A stretch of DNA of 52,733 nucleotides, taken from IMG/VR virus record IMGVR_UViG_3300010400_000010, positions 1-52,733 of that record, one strand, 5' to 3'. This document shows positions 23,202 through 32,710 of the stretch, piece by piece. A model generated the notes under the pieces. The model did no database searches, was not told the origin of the DNA, and was given only the letters and a program-made list of their open reading frames with translations. The position numbers were made by a program, and so were the translations under genes. Within the stretch, counting starts at the first letter, position 1. The number at the start of each line of letters is the position of its first letter. The stretch comes from a virus.

Positions 23202-24752
23202 ATGGCCGGAAAACAAGCTCGCGGTGGACGCAGTTCTTCAAGTGGTGGTGGAAAAGGAAAAGACTTCAGTGGAGCAGTTGGACTTATTGGAGGATTGTTG
23301 GATACTCCTGCTGAAGAAGGACAACCCGGTGGTAAGAATCCGGCCTTTGGAGCAAAAGGGCCGGAAGATGTTAGTTATTCCTACAAAGGTGATCCATCTT
23401 CTGCGATTAGTAAGTTTGGAACATCTAATCCAAATGTTCCTATCACAGGATTTTGGAGCAGGTTGTTTCAAGGAGATAAAGCCAAACAAGTTGATAGTTC
23501 AAATCTCAACGCTAGGGTTGCAGGTCAGTTAGAAGATGAATCGAACAAAAAGAATGTCGGCCTCAAACGAGATGAAGAACAACACAGTTTAGACAAAGCC
23601 ACCGATATTCTTCTTGTACATAATGCTGACAAATATAAAGGAATGGACCCCGATGAAGCTAGGGCCGCAGCTAAAAACGAAGCCAATGATTTGGGAGTTG
23701 GCAATGTTTTACAAGGAGCACAAATTGCAAAAGCCAACAGAGACTTAGCAGTTTCTCAAGCTCAAATGTCTGGTGATAAAGCCAGAATTTCAGCAGCAGC
23801 AAATTCATACGATATAAATGCTGCTATTGCTGAAGCTAAAGCAAAAACTCAACAAGCTACTGATAGAGAATCAATTTCACGTGAAACTACTCCTGGACTT
23901 ATTGAAGGAGAAAAAGCTCGTAGTAGAGCGGATGTGGAGAGATTCAACAACGAAGCAATTCAAGGAGCTAAAGTTAATCCAATCAAACGTGATACTAACT
24001 ATGCTCAAGCTAAAATTGATTTAGGCCGAACTGAAAATCAATTAGGTCGGTTGGGAACCACACTAGAAACCGATAGTGCAGTTGGAGATATTGCAAACAA
24101 AGAAGCAACTTTTAATCGTGAACAACAACCAAAACAGCAGAAAGTTTTAGGTAGCACATTGGATCATGCGATTGATAAACTTGCTGATACTTTTAAAGCT
24201 CAGGATGAGGCAACAAAAACTGCAATAGTTGAGTCTATTGCAAAACGTAAAGCCACACCATCTATCTATGCTGGTGAAGCTTTTAAAGGTCGAACCCAAT
24301 ACAATAATCCAAATGCTGCTGGACAGTTTGAACTTACTCCAAACACTGATCCAAATAGTCCAGAACCTTATACAAAAGGTCCAATGGCTCCCAACACTGG
24401 ATATGTGCCAAAAGCAAACGATCTTCTTGGTCCTGTTCTAGGAAGTCCTACAAATGTTGGAAGTAGAGTTATTGGACCTGATGGAGTTGCAAGGCCGTTA
24501 GGTGGGAGTGTAGGTGGAGTTAGAAAACCTGTTGGAAGAATTGATGTTAATGAGGGACAAAAAGACGAACAAATTATTCCAGACAATGAAACTCCAAATC
24601 CGGGTTTTATTCAACCTCCACAACCAATAGCTCCAGGAATTACACCAGAAACTTCTAACGCTTTGATTCAAGCTGTGCAAAATCTCCAGAAACAAAAGCT
24701 TCGTAATTCAAGATACGAAACTGTTGGTGGTGGAATTGGTGGAAATTACTAA
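23202..24752 (+). CDS. Internal virion (ejection) protein candidate, 516 aa
   Basis: A basic, Gly/Ser-rich N-terminus (MAGKQARGGRSSSSGGGKG) is followed by helical charged sequence (about residues 100-330) and a Pro/Gly-rich C-terminus. The length and low complexity resemble internal core proteins of short-tailed phages. It sits between small tail genes and the giant protein, matching the gp14-gp15-gp16 order of T7-like phages. No enzymatic motif is seen. Confidence 0.6.
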   Translation: MAGKQARGGRSSSSGGGKGKDFSGAVGLIGGLLDTPAEEGQPGGKNPAFGAKGPEDVSYSYKGDPSSAISKFGTSNPNVPITGFWSRLFQGDKAKQVDSSNLNARVAGQLEDESNKKNVGLKRDEEQHSLDKATDILLVHNADKYKGMDPDEARAAAKNEANDLGVGNVLQGAQIAKANRDLAVSQAQMSGDKARISAAANSYDINAAIAEAKAKTQQATDRESISRETTPGLIEGEKARSRADVERFNNEAIQGAKVNPIKRDTNYAQAKIDLGRTENQLGRLGTTLETDSAVGDIANKEATFNREQQPKQQKVLGSTLDHAIDKLADTFKAQDEATKTAIVESIAKRKATPSIYAGEAFKGRTQYNNPNAAGQFELTPNTDPNSPEPYTKGPMAPNTGYVPKANDLLGPVLGSPTNVGSRVIGPDGVARPLGGSVGGVRKPVGRIDVNEGQKDEQIIPDNETPNPGFIQPPQPIAPGITPETSNALIQAVQNLQKQKLRNSRYETVGGGIGGNY

Positions 24753-24758
24753 ACTTTT

Positions 24759-27700
24759 ATGCCACTTACTACACAGCAGAAAAGAGCGTTGTTGATAGAT
24801 CATGGATATAATCCAACAAAATACGAATTGGATGAAGATGGAAATGTTTTCGATGTTGTTCCTTCGATTGAAGAACAAGCTCACCAACAAGGAGTAGAAC
24901 AAGGACTCGAAGCAGGTAAAGGTTTAAAAGGAGAAGTTAGAACAGCAGCAAACACGCTTAAATCTTCTGCGGCCCCCGGAATTGTTGGAGGAGCCGTTGG
25001 ACTTGGAACATTAGGGTTGTTAGGTGCGGCCCCTTTTACTGGTGGAAGCTCCTTGATTCCTCTAGTCGGCTCTCTTGTTGCAGGAGGACTTGCTAGTTAT
25101 GGAACTGAAAAAGCTCAAGAAGCTATCAAGGAAAAAATCTACACACCAGAAGAAATAGAAAGAGCCAAAGGTTATAGTGAAGGTTTGCAAAGTGACAACA
25201 AGATTGGAGCAACAGTTGGAAATCTTATTCCACAATTCGCTACGTTTAGACCTAGTGTAAATAGTCTGAAACAACTTGGTGGAGCAGCAAAAAATACACT
25301 AGCTCTAAATCCAGTTACGATTCCTCAAGCCACTGCTGTCAAAAATGCTTTAGTAGGAGGAAGTATTAGCGCCGGTCAAAACATTGGAGAACAAGCTTTT
25401 AGACTTGGTACTGGAGAACAAACAGATTTTGATCCCGAGAGTCTAGTACAGTCTACATTGACTGGTGGATTGATGAGTGAACCCACCCAGTTTGCTAAAA
25501 CTCTTTCTGGTGGACATCTTCAAACTACTCCATCTCCTAATGCTTTTAAAGCAAAATTAAGCAAAGTGGAGGGTGGAACTTTAGGACCAAACACAGTTAG
25601 AAACCTCGACACTGGAACTTTACAAAATCGTCCAGCATACGAAGCTTGGTTGAATAAGAAGAATGAACAAGATGCAAAAGACCTTGCGATGTTGAAACAG
25701 AAAGCTGTTGAGGCAGTAAAAACTGGTGGTGAGGGACTAACTCCAGAAGAACAAAAAATATTGGCAGAGAATTATATGATGGCGGCGAATAAACTCACAC
25801 CGCCGTTGTCACCACTTGAGGAGAATTCTGTAGTATCTGCTGAGAGTAGTCCAAAAGTTGAAACTAATGAGGATTTACAATCTCAGCTTAATGCAGAGCT
25901 TGGACAAACAGATGATAATACTCCTTTTCAACCTCAAACTCCCAATCGAAATATCCCTCGTGAAGGAGAGTTGAGAAAAGCCCAAGAAGAAGGAGCACAT
26001 TTCGGCGTTGATGTTGCCCTTGCAAATCGTAATATCACAACTCCATCTGGTACAGAAGTTCGTGGAAGACAAAAAGACTATGGTGAAGGACAACGGCCCG
26101 GAGCGGATTTAAGTCCAGAACATTGGACATCAGACACACCTTATCATGAAGTGTTGCATAAGTATGTGAGTGATCTGTTAGGGAGTAGTGACAAAACAGA
26201 TAGGGAGATGGGACAGAAAGCTTTGGAGGTGATTAAAAGTTCTCCACAAGCTCAGGAATTTCTCAAACAACACCTAGAACAAAATCCTCACCACAATCTC
26301 AATGATGCTGCTGAAGAATATTTGGCTCAGATTGGAGGAGAGAAATTTGCACAGATTGTTGAGAATGAAGCAAGTGGAAAAAATGGTGGAAAAGTGGTGG
26401 AGTATTTTAAGACGTTGGCGAATAATTGGAGGAGCCGATTTGGAACACCTACGCCGGAAAACATGGCGGAGTATTTGATCAATCGTGGGCGTAGTGGGGA
26501 TGCTTATGATTATAACACCTCTCTTAATCCAAAGTGGAGGACGAAACAAGGTGGTGGAGATAAATTTCAACCATTACCTATTGTTGGTGGACGGCCTGTT
26601 TTTACAACATCGACTGAGAAAGAACTCACAAATCAAAGGCCATTTGGTTTAACTCCTAACAAACAGGATGCTTTTTCGACACAGAGTTTGGTTAGTAAGT
26701 TGAACTCAATAGTTCCTAAAGGTGAAATGGAATTGTTGAGAGAGAATGGATTAGATGAGTTTTTGAGCGGGAAAGTTCAGGTTGGAAGGGAGGAGTTTGG
26801 AAAATGGTTGAGTGAGAATTCACCATCTCTTGAAGTGAAGAAGATGGGGAGTGGAGCTAGTGGTGGAGATACTGCATCAAATTATGCTCATGAGTTTGAA
26901 ACCAGATTTAACGATAAATACTCAATAGTAAATGAGTTTGGTTCAGTTTCTGATCAAGATGGAAAAGTAATTAAGGCCGAAGATGTTCCTGACGCTGCTG
27001 CTAGAGATTTATTGCTTAGGTATCGTAAAGCCTATGCAGAAGGTAGATTGATTCCTGACTCTAAACAGAAATCCGCCACTCAACGTTTCACCATGGTTAA
27101 TCCCAAACCTCTCGATCAAATGGAAGGTGCGACGGATATTTTGGTAAAGAGGCCACCATTGTCAGAATCTCAATTGTTATCAAAATATAAAAAAGATTTA
27201 GTAGCTGGTGATAGGGGGCAATTCAATCAAGAAGAAATTCAAGCGAGACTAAACGCAAAATCAGTTAAAGAAATAGAAGAACTTGGATCACTTGTTGATT
27301 ATAATGATACTCCCAAATTCCGTGAAGGTATCCACTTCCCCAACGATCCAAACGTAATTGGTTTTTCAAGAGGTTATACTGAAACATTACCAAGTGGTGA
27401 AAAAGTGTGGCATGTTTTTGAGGTTCAGAGTGATTGGGCGGCGAAGATGGCTAAAACATTTGGTGGAGATAGAGCACCACAATCTCCAGAAGCAATTCAA
27501 GATTATAAAGAAAGATTTGCTGATCCCCGTCTCGACTATTATCAAAACCTTCTGCTAAAAGCCAACATCCAACATGCATTAGAAACAGGACATAAGTATA
27601 TTGCAATTTCTGATGGTCCTACGGTGGCGCTTACTGAGCATCATGATCAAAGTGATATTCTAATAGGGCCGTTTAAAACTAATGAAGAAGCTCTTGCAAA

Positions 27701-30700
27701 AGCCCAACAACTAGAATCAAAATATCCTGGAAAAGAAAGAGATAATTTTGGAGTGCAAGCTTTTCGTGATGATCCAGACTATTATGTAACCCCCACCTCC
27801 AACAACAACACTCCAAAACTCGATCTCTTCAAAGAAGGCTTTCGGCCCTCCCAATTCTCAGGCGATGTTCAACACTATGATAAAAACCTTCCGGGAATTT
27901 TAAGAAAACTCACTGAAAGTGAAGGAGAAAGGGTGAGTTTTGGAGAGCATCAGAATAGTCAACAACGTGTTGCTGGAACTGGAATTCCTTTAGAGGGAGG
28001 AGAGCCTTCTAGAACAACCTCTAGAGATGATCTCCTCCTCCACGAACCCACTGACAAACTTGACTCAGAAGGTAAACCAATTCTAAAACCAAAAACCGAC
28101 ATCACTGCTAGAGTTTATCCACTAGACAAAGTTGGTAACAGACTAAATCAAGAAAGTTTCACCCAATTTGGCAAATTTCAACCTTTAAAAAAAGATACAA
28201 TCCCAACCAACATCGACCTCACCGATGTCCCAGATGCTCCACGTAAACCAAATGAAATAGTTCCAGTTCCTCGAACAGATGTTGGAAAACTCTACGACCA
28301 ACATGTTCCATGGTGGCCGGCAAGGTTGTTGTCTTCGGTTGCAGATAAAGTTGGATATGAGGGAAAAACTCCAGAGTCGAATAATATCTCCTCTTATTCA
28401 AAACAAGCGTTGAAAAGTACGCTACGAACGGCAACCAGACTTGTTGGAAAATATCTCGAACCAGTCACAAGCGCAATTGACGAAGCAGACTTGAGTAAAT
28501 CTCAACGAACAGATGTGAGAAAATATTTATATGATATGTCCCACGAAGGAAGTTCAGACTTGGAAGACACAATCATGGCTGATCCCAACATGAGATATGT
28601 TGCACAAGAAGCTGTGAAATCTTATGTTGGTTTTCATGAAGAACAACGAAAAGAAGGTTTGAAAATAAATGGACGAGCAGCAATAAGTAGGGAAGGAAAA
28701 TTTCCAGATATTGAGTCTCAAGAAACGGCCCGAACCGTTACTGAGAATCCCTTGTCTGCTGAAGCAAAACAGCTTAGAGAAGACCTCTTTGATTATTGGA
28801 TGCGAGTAACGCCGGATGACATGGTTCCTAAAAAAACCACCAAAGAACAGTTTGTTCAAAAACAAATCACAGATTATATCACAGCCATTGGAACAAGAAC
28901 GAGTGGAAAAGATGCGAGCATTGAGTTTGGAGCATTACGTAGAGCAGAAGGTCTTGGATTACCTTATAGTTGGGTAGACAAAGACATCTCTTCTACAATG
29001 CAACGATATTTCAATCGTGCTTCAAAAGATTTAGCTTATTGGAAACACATCCAAAATGATCCTTACATGAGGACCATCCTAAATATTCCAGACACAGAAA
29101 ATAAGTTTGATTCCAACTTACCAATATTGCCGGATGGAACAGAAATCCAACCCAACAATCCCATCACAGGAAACACTCGAACAGAATTGTTAGGAAGTCT
29201 GGCTAAAAACTTATCAGATTCTGATGCGGCGATTTTGAGTGGCAACCGTCTCGTAGCAAGTGGAATTCTTGGACCTCTTAGTGGACTCAAGGATTTTGTA
29301 AGTTCGAGTTTTGGAGATTTCCAATACATGCGTCCACAGGATGTTCACAATTGGTTGACAAGCTTGAAAGATTTCAAAGAAGCTTGGGATAAAAGTTTTG
29401 AGTATGGAGTGAACCGAACCAAGATCAATCGTATCCAGTATGCAGCAGACAGCATTGGAAAAATAACCGACGGCGCTAATTATGTAGCGGATTTGCTTAC
29501 TAAACTTCAAGGCCGAAACTTGTTGGAAAAAATCACCAGAGCTAAAGAATTTGCAATGGGGATGAATCTGGCTGAAACCTTCTTACAAGCTCCACCAACT
29601 GATAAAACCGCAGCTAGGTTTTTAAGATTGTTTGGTGAAGGAGTCGAAGGTGGTGCAGAACAATGGAGAGGAAACAAGAATATACCTAGGGAGGTAATTC
29701 ATGAAATGGCCGCTGCGTTTGTAGAGAGAGGACAAGGAACTTATGATAGTAGAGGGTTGCCTAGTTGGGCACAACGTGGAGCAGCAGCGCCGTTTTTCTC
29801 TCTCAATAGGTGGAGTATCGAGAAGTTTAACAACTCCTACAAAGATGTTTACTTACCTCTTAGATTGGAGGGTGATGTTTCTCCATTGTTAAAAGCCACA
29901 CTCTCTGGAGTTCTTGGTGGACTTGCTATTAAAAAACTCTCTGAAATCATGTCTGGTCGTCTTCAACAACAACCAACAATCTCTGAAGCTGAAGCTTCAA
30001 AAGAATGGGATCAAAAAGCTTATGCAGTAGCATCCACATTGAATGCTGGAGATTATTTTGGTTTTGCTGGTGGAATGGTAAACAGTATATGGGACAGTGC
30101 AGAAGGACATACGAAAACTTCTAACATAATGTTTCCAGCTTTGGACTTTGCATCCAATACGCTTGGACCTATGTTGGGAAATTGGACCCGTGCAATTCGT
30201 CAAGGGGCCGATGTTACTGATGCAACATTGAAGTTTGCTCAAGATTTGGCTGCAAACTCTATTCAGAGTTGGAGATTGATTGCAAATCATGTTGGTGATG
30301 AACAAAAAGAAGCCGTTGAAACTGCAAACCAGAAACGGGATTTGAAAGTTTACAAACGCTTGGAAGGATTTCCAGTGGATGTTAGTTCTCAAGATGCTGG
30401 TAATCCTTATTTACTGCCTGCTGGTAGAAGACTGAAAAGAGACACTAACGAAGAAGACATTTCCAAAGATGCCATCAAGGCCGTCGAACAAGCCATCGCT
30501 ACTTCAAATGGAAAAACAGATATTGCAGTTAGAAACTTGCAAAATCTGTTAAACCAACGAGGAGAAAATGTGTTACCGAATCCAACCAGTTTAGAAAAAA
30601 CCCGATTATTGTATGGTTTTAAAGACTTCTTGATTCGGACCAAAGGCCAAGCTTATTGGAATGAGTTTGCACAAAAGTATCGTGTGGATCAGGTGTTGGA

Positions 30701-30794
30701 AGCTTGGAAAAAACATGCAGTTGGGAGAGCTTTGGGAGAGAAGGGGCCGGAGTTGCAGAAGGCATTCTCTAGTCTTCAAGCCGAAGATCAGTAA
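24759..30794 (+). CDS. Giant 2011-residue virion protein with HEXXH metallopeptidase motif
   Basis: This is the largest gene. The N-terminus has a Gly/Ala-rich hydrophobic region (about residues 65-115, GGAVGLGTLGLLGAAPFTGG). A gluzincin-like motif HEVLH lies at 463-467, with a candidate third ligand Glu519/520 (NDAAEEYLAQIGG) 52 residues later. A large alpha/beta domain (about 840-1000, with KVWHVFEVQSDWAAKM) resembles modules of large polyvalent phage proteins. The C-terminal third is helical, with another hydrophobic stretch. Such proteins are injected with the DNA and can carry peptidase or wall-degrading activity. It may supply the missing virion lysozyme or peptidase. Its stop overlaps the convergent helicase gene by 7 bases. 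Confidence 0.8.
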   Translation: MPLTTQQKRALLIDHGYNPTKYELDEDGNVFDVVPSIEEQAHQQGVEQGLEAGKGLKGEVRTAANTLKSSAAPGIVGGAVGLGTLGLLGAAPFTGGSSLIPLVGSLVAGGLASYGTEKAQEAIKEKIYTPEEIERAKGYSEGLQSDNKIGATVGNLIPQFATFRPSVNSLKQLGGAAKNTLALNPVTIPQATAVKNALVGGSISAGQNIGEQAFRLGTGEQTDFDPESLVQSTLTGGLMSEPTQFAKTLSGGHLQTTPSPNAFKAKLSKVEGGTLGPNTVRNLDTGTLQNRPAYEAWLNKKNEQDAKDLAMLKQKAVEAVKTGGEGLTPEEQKILAENYMMAANKLTPPLSPLEENSVVSAESSPKVETNEDLQSQLNAELGQTDDNTPFQPQTPNRNIPREGELRKAQEEGAHFGVDVALANRNITTPSGTEVRGRQKDYGEGQRPGADLSPEHWTSDTPYHEVLHKYVSDLLGSSDKTDREMGQKALEVIKSSPQAQEFLKQHLEQNPHHNLNDAAEEYLAQIGGEKFAQIVENEASGKNGGKVVEYFKTLANNWRSRFGTPTPENMAEYLINRGRSGDAYDYNTSLNPKWRTKQGGGDKFQPLPIVGGRPVFTTSTEKELTNQRPFGLTPNKQDAFSTQSLVSKLNSIVPKGEMELLRENGLDEFLSGKVQVGREEFGKWLSENSPSLEVKKMGSGASGGDTASNYAHEFETRFNDKYSIVNEFGSVSDQDGKVIKAEDVPDAAARDLLLRYRKAYAEGRLIPDSKQKSATQRFTMVNPKPLDQMEGATDILVKRPPLSESQLLSKYKKDLVAGDRGQFNQEEIQARLNAKSVKEIEELGSLVDYNDTPKFREGIHFPNDPNVIGFSRGYTETLPSGEKVWHVFEVQSDWAAKMAKTFGGDRAPQSPEAIQDYKERFADPRLDYYQNLLLKANIQHALETGHKYIAISDGPTVALTEHHDQSDILIGPFKTNEEALAKAQQLESKYPGKERDNFGVQAFRDDPDYYVTPTSNNNTPKLDLFKEGFRPSQFSGDVQHYDKNLPGILRKLTESEGERVSFGEHQNSQQRVAGTGIPLEGGEPSRTTSRDDLLLHEPTDKLDSEGKPILKPKTDITARVYPLDKVGNRLNQESFTQFGKFQPLKKDTIPTNIDLTDVPDAPRKPNEIVPVPRTDVGKLYDQHVPWWPARLLSSVADKVGYEGKTPESNNISSYSKQALKSTLRTATRLVGKYLEPVTSAIDEADLSKSQRTDVRKYLYDMSHEGSSDLEDTIMADPNMRYVAQEAVKSYVGFHEEQRKEGLKINGRAAISREGKFPDIESQETARTVTENPLSAEAKQLREDLFDYWMRVTPDDMVPKKTTKEQFVQKQITDYITAIGTRTSGKDASIEFGALRRAEGLGLPYSWVDKDISSTMQRYFNRASKDLAYWKHIQNDPYMRTILNIPDTENKFDSNLPILPDGTEIQPNNPITGNTRTELLGSLAKNLSDSDAAILSGNRLVASGILGPLSGLKDFVSSSFGDFQYMRPQDVHNWLTSLKDFKEAWDKSFEYGVNRTKINRIQYAADSIGKITDGANYVADLLTKLQGRNLLEKITRAKEFAMGMNLAETFLQAPPTDKTAARFLRLFGEGVEGGAEQWRGNKNIPREVIHEMAAAFVERGQGTYDSRGLPSWAQRGAAAPFFSLNRWSIEKFNNSYKDVYLPLRLEGDVSPLLKATLSGVLGGLAIKKLSEIMSGRLQQQPTISEAEASKEWDQKAYAVASTLNAGDYFGFAGGMVNSIWDSAEGHTKTSNIMFPALDFASNTLGPMLGNWTRAIRQGADVTDATLKFAQDLAANSIQSWRLIANHVGDEQKEAVETANQKRDLKVYKRLEGFPVDVSSQDAGNPYLLPAGRRLKRDTNEEDISKDAIKAVEQAIATSNGKTDIAVRNLQNLLNQRGENVLPNPTSLEKTRLLYGFKDFLIRTKGQAYWNEFAQKYRVDQVLEAWKKHAVGRALGEKGPELQKAFSSLQAEDQ

Positions 30795-32017
30795 ACCTTC
30801 CCCTTCAACCTCAGTTCATTTCCAACATAAATCGTCTGTTCTGTATTTTGTAAAAAACTTATACAACTATCAATCTCCTCCACCGTTCCATCCACACTGA
30901 ACTTCAACAACAACAACTTCCTCGACGCTCCTGTTTTGTCTTGTGTGTGTTTAGCTTCTAAGAACTTCAAAATATTTGTTTGCATCTCAAACAAATAGTT
31001 ACGTCCTCCTGAGTTAAAAGCCAAGGACATTTTCGGCTCTAGTTTTGTCAACACCATCAAGGCTTGTTTACAAATATCCAACGTGATAGGTATGTTTTCA
31101 CTTTGTTCAAGAAAATTCATAATCATACACAACTTAAACCACATGGTTCTTTTTCGACCATAATATTCGTTGAGTTTGTAGTCCAAGTTTCCCCTCTGTC
31201 TGTCGAATTCTCCACTCTCATAAAAAGTCTTCATAAACTCATCGGCCTCCGGGGTGAATTTCATCTCACCACAAACTTTATGGAGACTTTTTATGTGATT
31301 CATCACATCCAAAAACGCTATCATTTGTTCGTTTGATAATCCTGGAAAGTGACGACAAAAACGTTTGTCGGTTTCGACCACCATAATACATCTTGAGAAA
31401 AAACCTTGTTCGAGAATTTTCATCTCAAGAGCCTCATGAATAAAAGCTGGGTTTGTTGCAAACAACATCGACACGCAAGAATTCACCACATCTACTGTAG
31501 GGGAATTTTTTGTTTCATACTTGTGGTCTTGACAATCATACAGATCATGGATCAGGTTGACAATTTCACAAGTTGAATTCCTCATCATAGTTGCCATTTC
31601 AGAAATTGTAAAACAGCAACTCATGTGGGACTCGACATATTTTTGGCCGTTTAGCTCATACTCGAAATCGTCTTTACATTTAGCAAGTTCAATGAGCATT
31701 TTTTGAAATGTTGTACTATCGGCTCCAAATGGGTAGACACCTTTTACAACTTTATCACCGTTTGGTTTTACTCGTTCGATGATCATGATGGGTGATTTCA
31801 TAACTTGCTTTACGCTTGTTATGATTCGGCCCTTTCCTACAGCAGGAGGGCCGCAATAAATAATGATCAAGTTTGGATGCAGTCTTGCACTTCCTCCATA
31901 CAACCACACTCTCCTCTGAAGTGCAGCGGCGATCATGAAAATATATCCCCACTCGATAAACGAGTCTGGTGATTCGTAATCTTTGTGGAAGAATCTCCAT
32001 TTGTCGAAGTTGGTCAT
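30788..32017 (-). CDS. DUF3987-like replicative helicase/ATPase
   Basis: The 409-residue protein starts at ATG 32017 (a TTG one codon earlier is less likely). It begins with a helical segment ending MIAAALQRRVWLY and a Walker A motif CGPPAVGKGR. A Walker B-like segment (CCFTISEMATMM) and the sensor-like SMLFATNPAF follow. This layout is common for phage replication helicases next to a family A polymerase. The N-terminal part has no primase centre, so the primase is unaccounted for. It is the last gene of the minus-strand module and overlaps the giant plus-strand gene tail-to-tail. Confidence 0.72.
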   Translation of the reverse strand: MTNFDKWRFFHKDYESPDSFIEWGYIFMIAAALQRRVWLYGGSARLHPNLIIIYCGPPAVGKGRIITSVKQVMKSPIMIIERVKPNGDKVVKGVYPFGADSTTFQKMLIELAKCKDDFEYELNGQKYVESHMSCCFTISEMATMMRNSTCEIVNLIHDLYDCQDHKYETKNSPTVDVVNSCVSMLFATNPAFIHEALEMKILEQGFFSRCIMVVETDKRFCRHFPGLSNEQMIAFLDVMNHIKSLHKVCGEMKFTPEADEFMKTFYESGEFDRQRGNLDYKLNEYYGRKRTMWFKLCMIMNFLEQSENIPITLDICKQALMVLTKLEPKMSLAFNSGGRNYLFEMQTNILKFLEAKHTQDKTGASRKLLLLKFSVDGTVEEIDSCISFLQNTEQTIYVGNELRLKGKVY

Positions 32018-32036
32018 CAAAGGTTGTTATATAAAT

Positions 32037-32396
32037 TTAATCCATCCAATTTCTAAAATACGGCACCCATTGTTTACGAGAATTTTCACCATAAGGTAAA
32101 ACTCGAATATTCCATATATGATAACCCTCAGTTGGATTTTTTCGATCAATAGATAAACTATATTTGGATCGGCCCTTTCGCTCCATATACTCGGTTGAGT
32201 TTACAAACTGGGTGAATTCTTCAATGGTCAATGTAAACTCATGGCCTCGTTCTTTAGCTCGTTGTTTGATTTTATTGAAGGTGTATTTTATTGGATGGAG
32301 AATTTTATAAGCTTGGGATTTGTGCTTTCCACACTTGTCTGAGTGGTGATGGAGTGGAACTTTGTGACGGCAGAATTTGACGATGCACTTTTTCAC
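32037..32396 (-). CDS. HNH-like endonuclease
   Basis: The 119-residue protein has an N-terminal Cys/His cluster (CIVKFCRHKVPLHHHSDKCG) and a C-terminal segment SIDRKNPTEGYHIWNIRVL followed by GENSRKQW. This is the common D-R-I-x-P-x-x-G-Y-x-x-x-N-I-R pattern of HNH-type nucleases of phages. The first His of the pattern is not in the usual place, so it may be divergent. Its start overlaps the preceding gene by ATGA. It could be a homing-type gene or a packaging/recombination nuclease. Confidence 0.62.
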   Translation of the reverse strand: MKKCIVKFCRHKVPLHHHSDKCGKHKSQAYKILHPIKYTFNKIKQRAKERGHEFTLTIEEFTQFVNSTEYMERKGRSKYSLSIDRKNPTEGYHIWNIRVLPYGENSRKQWVPYFRNWMD

Positions 32397-32710
32397 AACG
32401 GTCCTTTTGTTAAGGTGTTGTAGAATTTTTGTTTTTCTTCCATTAAAGCTTTTTGTGCTTTTTCTAAAGACTGATAAAGTTGTGTAGTGTCCTGCACGGT
32501 TTCTCCATCAGATTTTGAAAGACAAACATCACTAGCATAAAACGTCAAGGTGTGTTTGTGTTTTGCTTCTGGACTTGTGTGTTCAATCAACAACACATCT
32601 TTGATTTCGTACTCATATCCGTTGGGGCCGACGACGGTAAGTTCAGTATATCCGCTAGTATTTGATACTGGGTGTTTTCTAAACTGATCTACCAAATCTT
32701 GGACAGTCAT
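32393..32710 (-). CDS. Unknown 105-aa protein coupled to polymerase
   Basis: The preferred start is ATG 32710 (MTVQDLVDQFRK), which overlaps the polymerase stop (ATGA) and follows AAGGAG, a good Shine-Dalgarno at usual distance, one of few here. The product is mostly beta in the middle (YTELTVVGPNGYEYEIKDV) with a helical C-terminus. No known family. Confidence 0.7.
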   Translation of the reverse strand: MTVQDLVDQFRKHPVSNTSGYTELTVVGPNGYEYEIKDVLLIEHTSPEAKHKHTLTFYASDVCLSKSDGETVQDTTQLYQSLEKAQKALMEEKQKFYNTLTKGPL

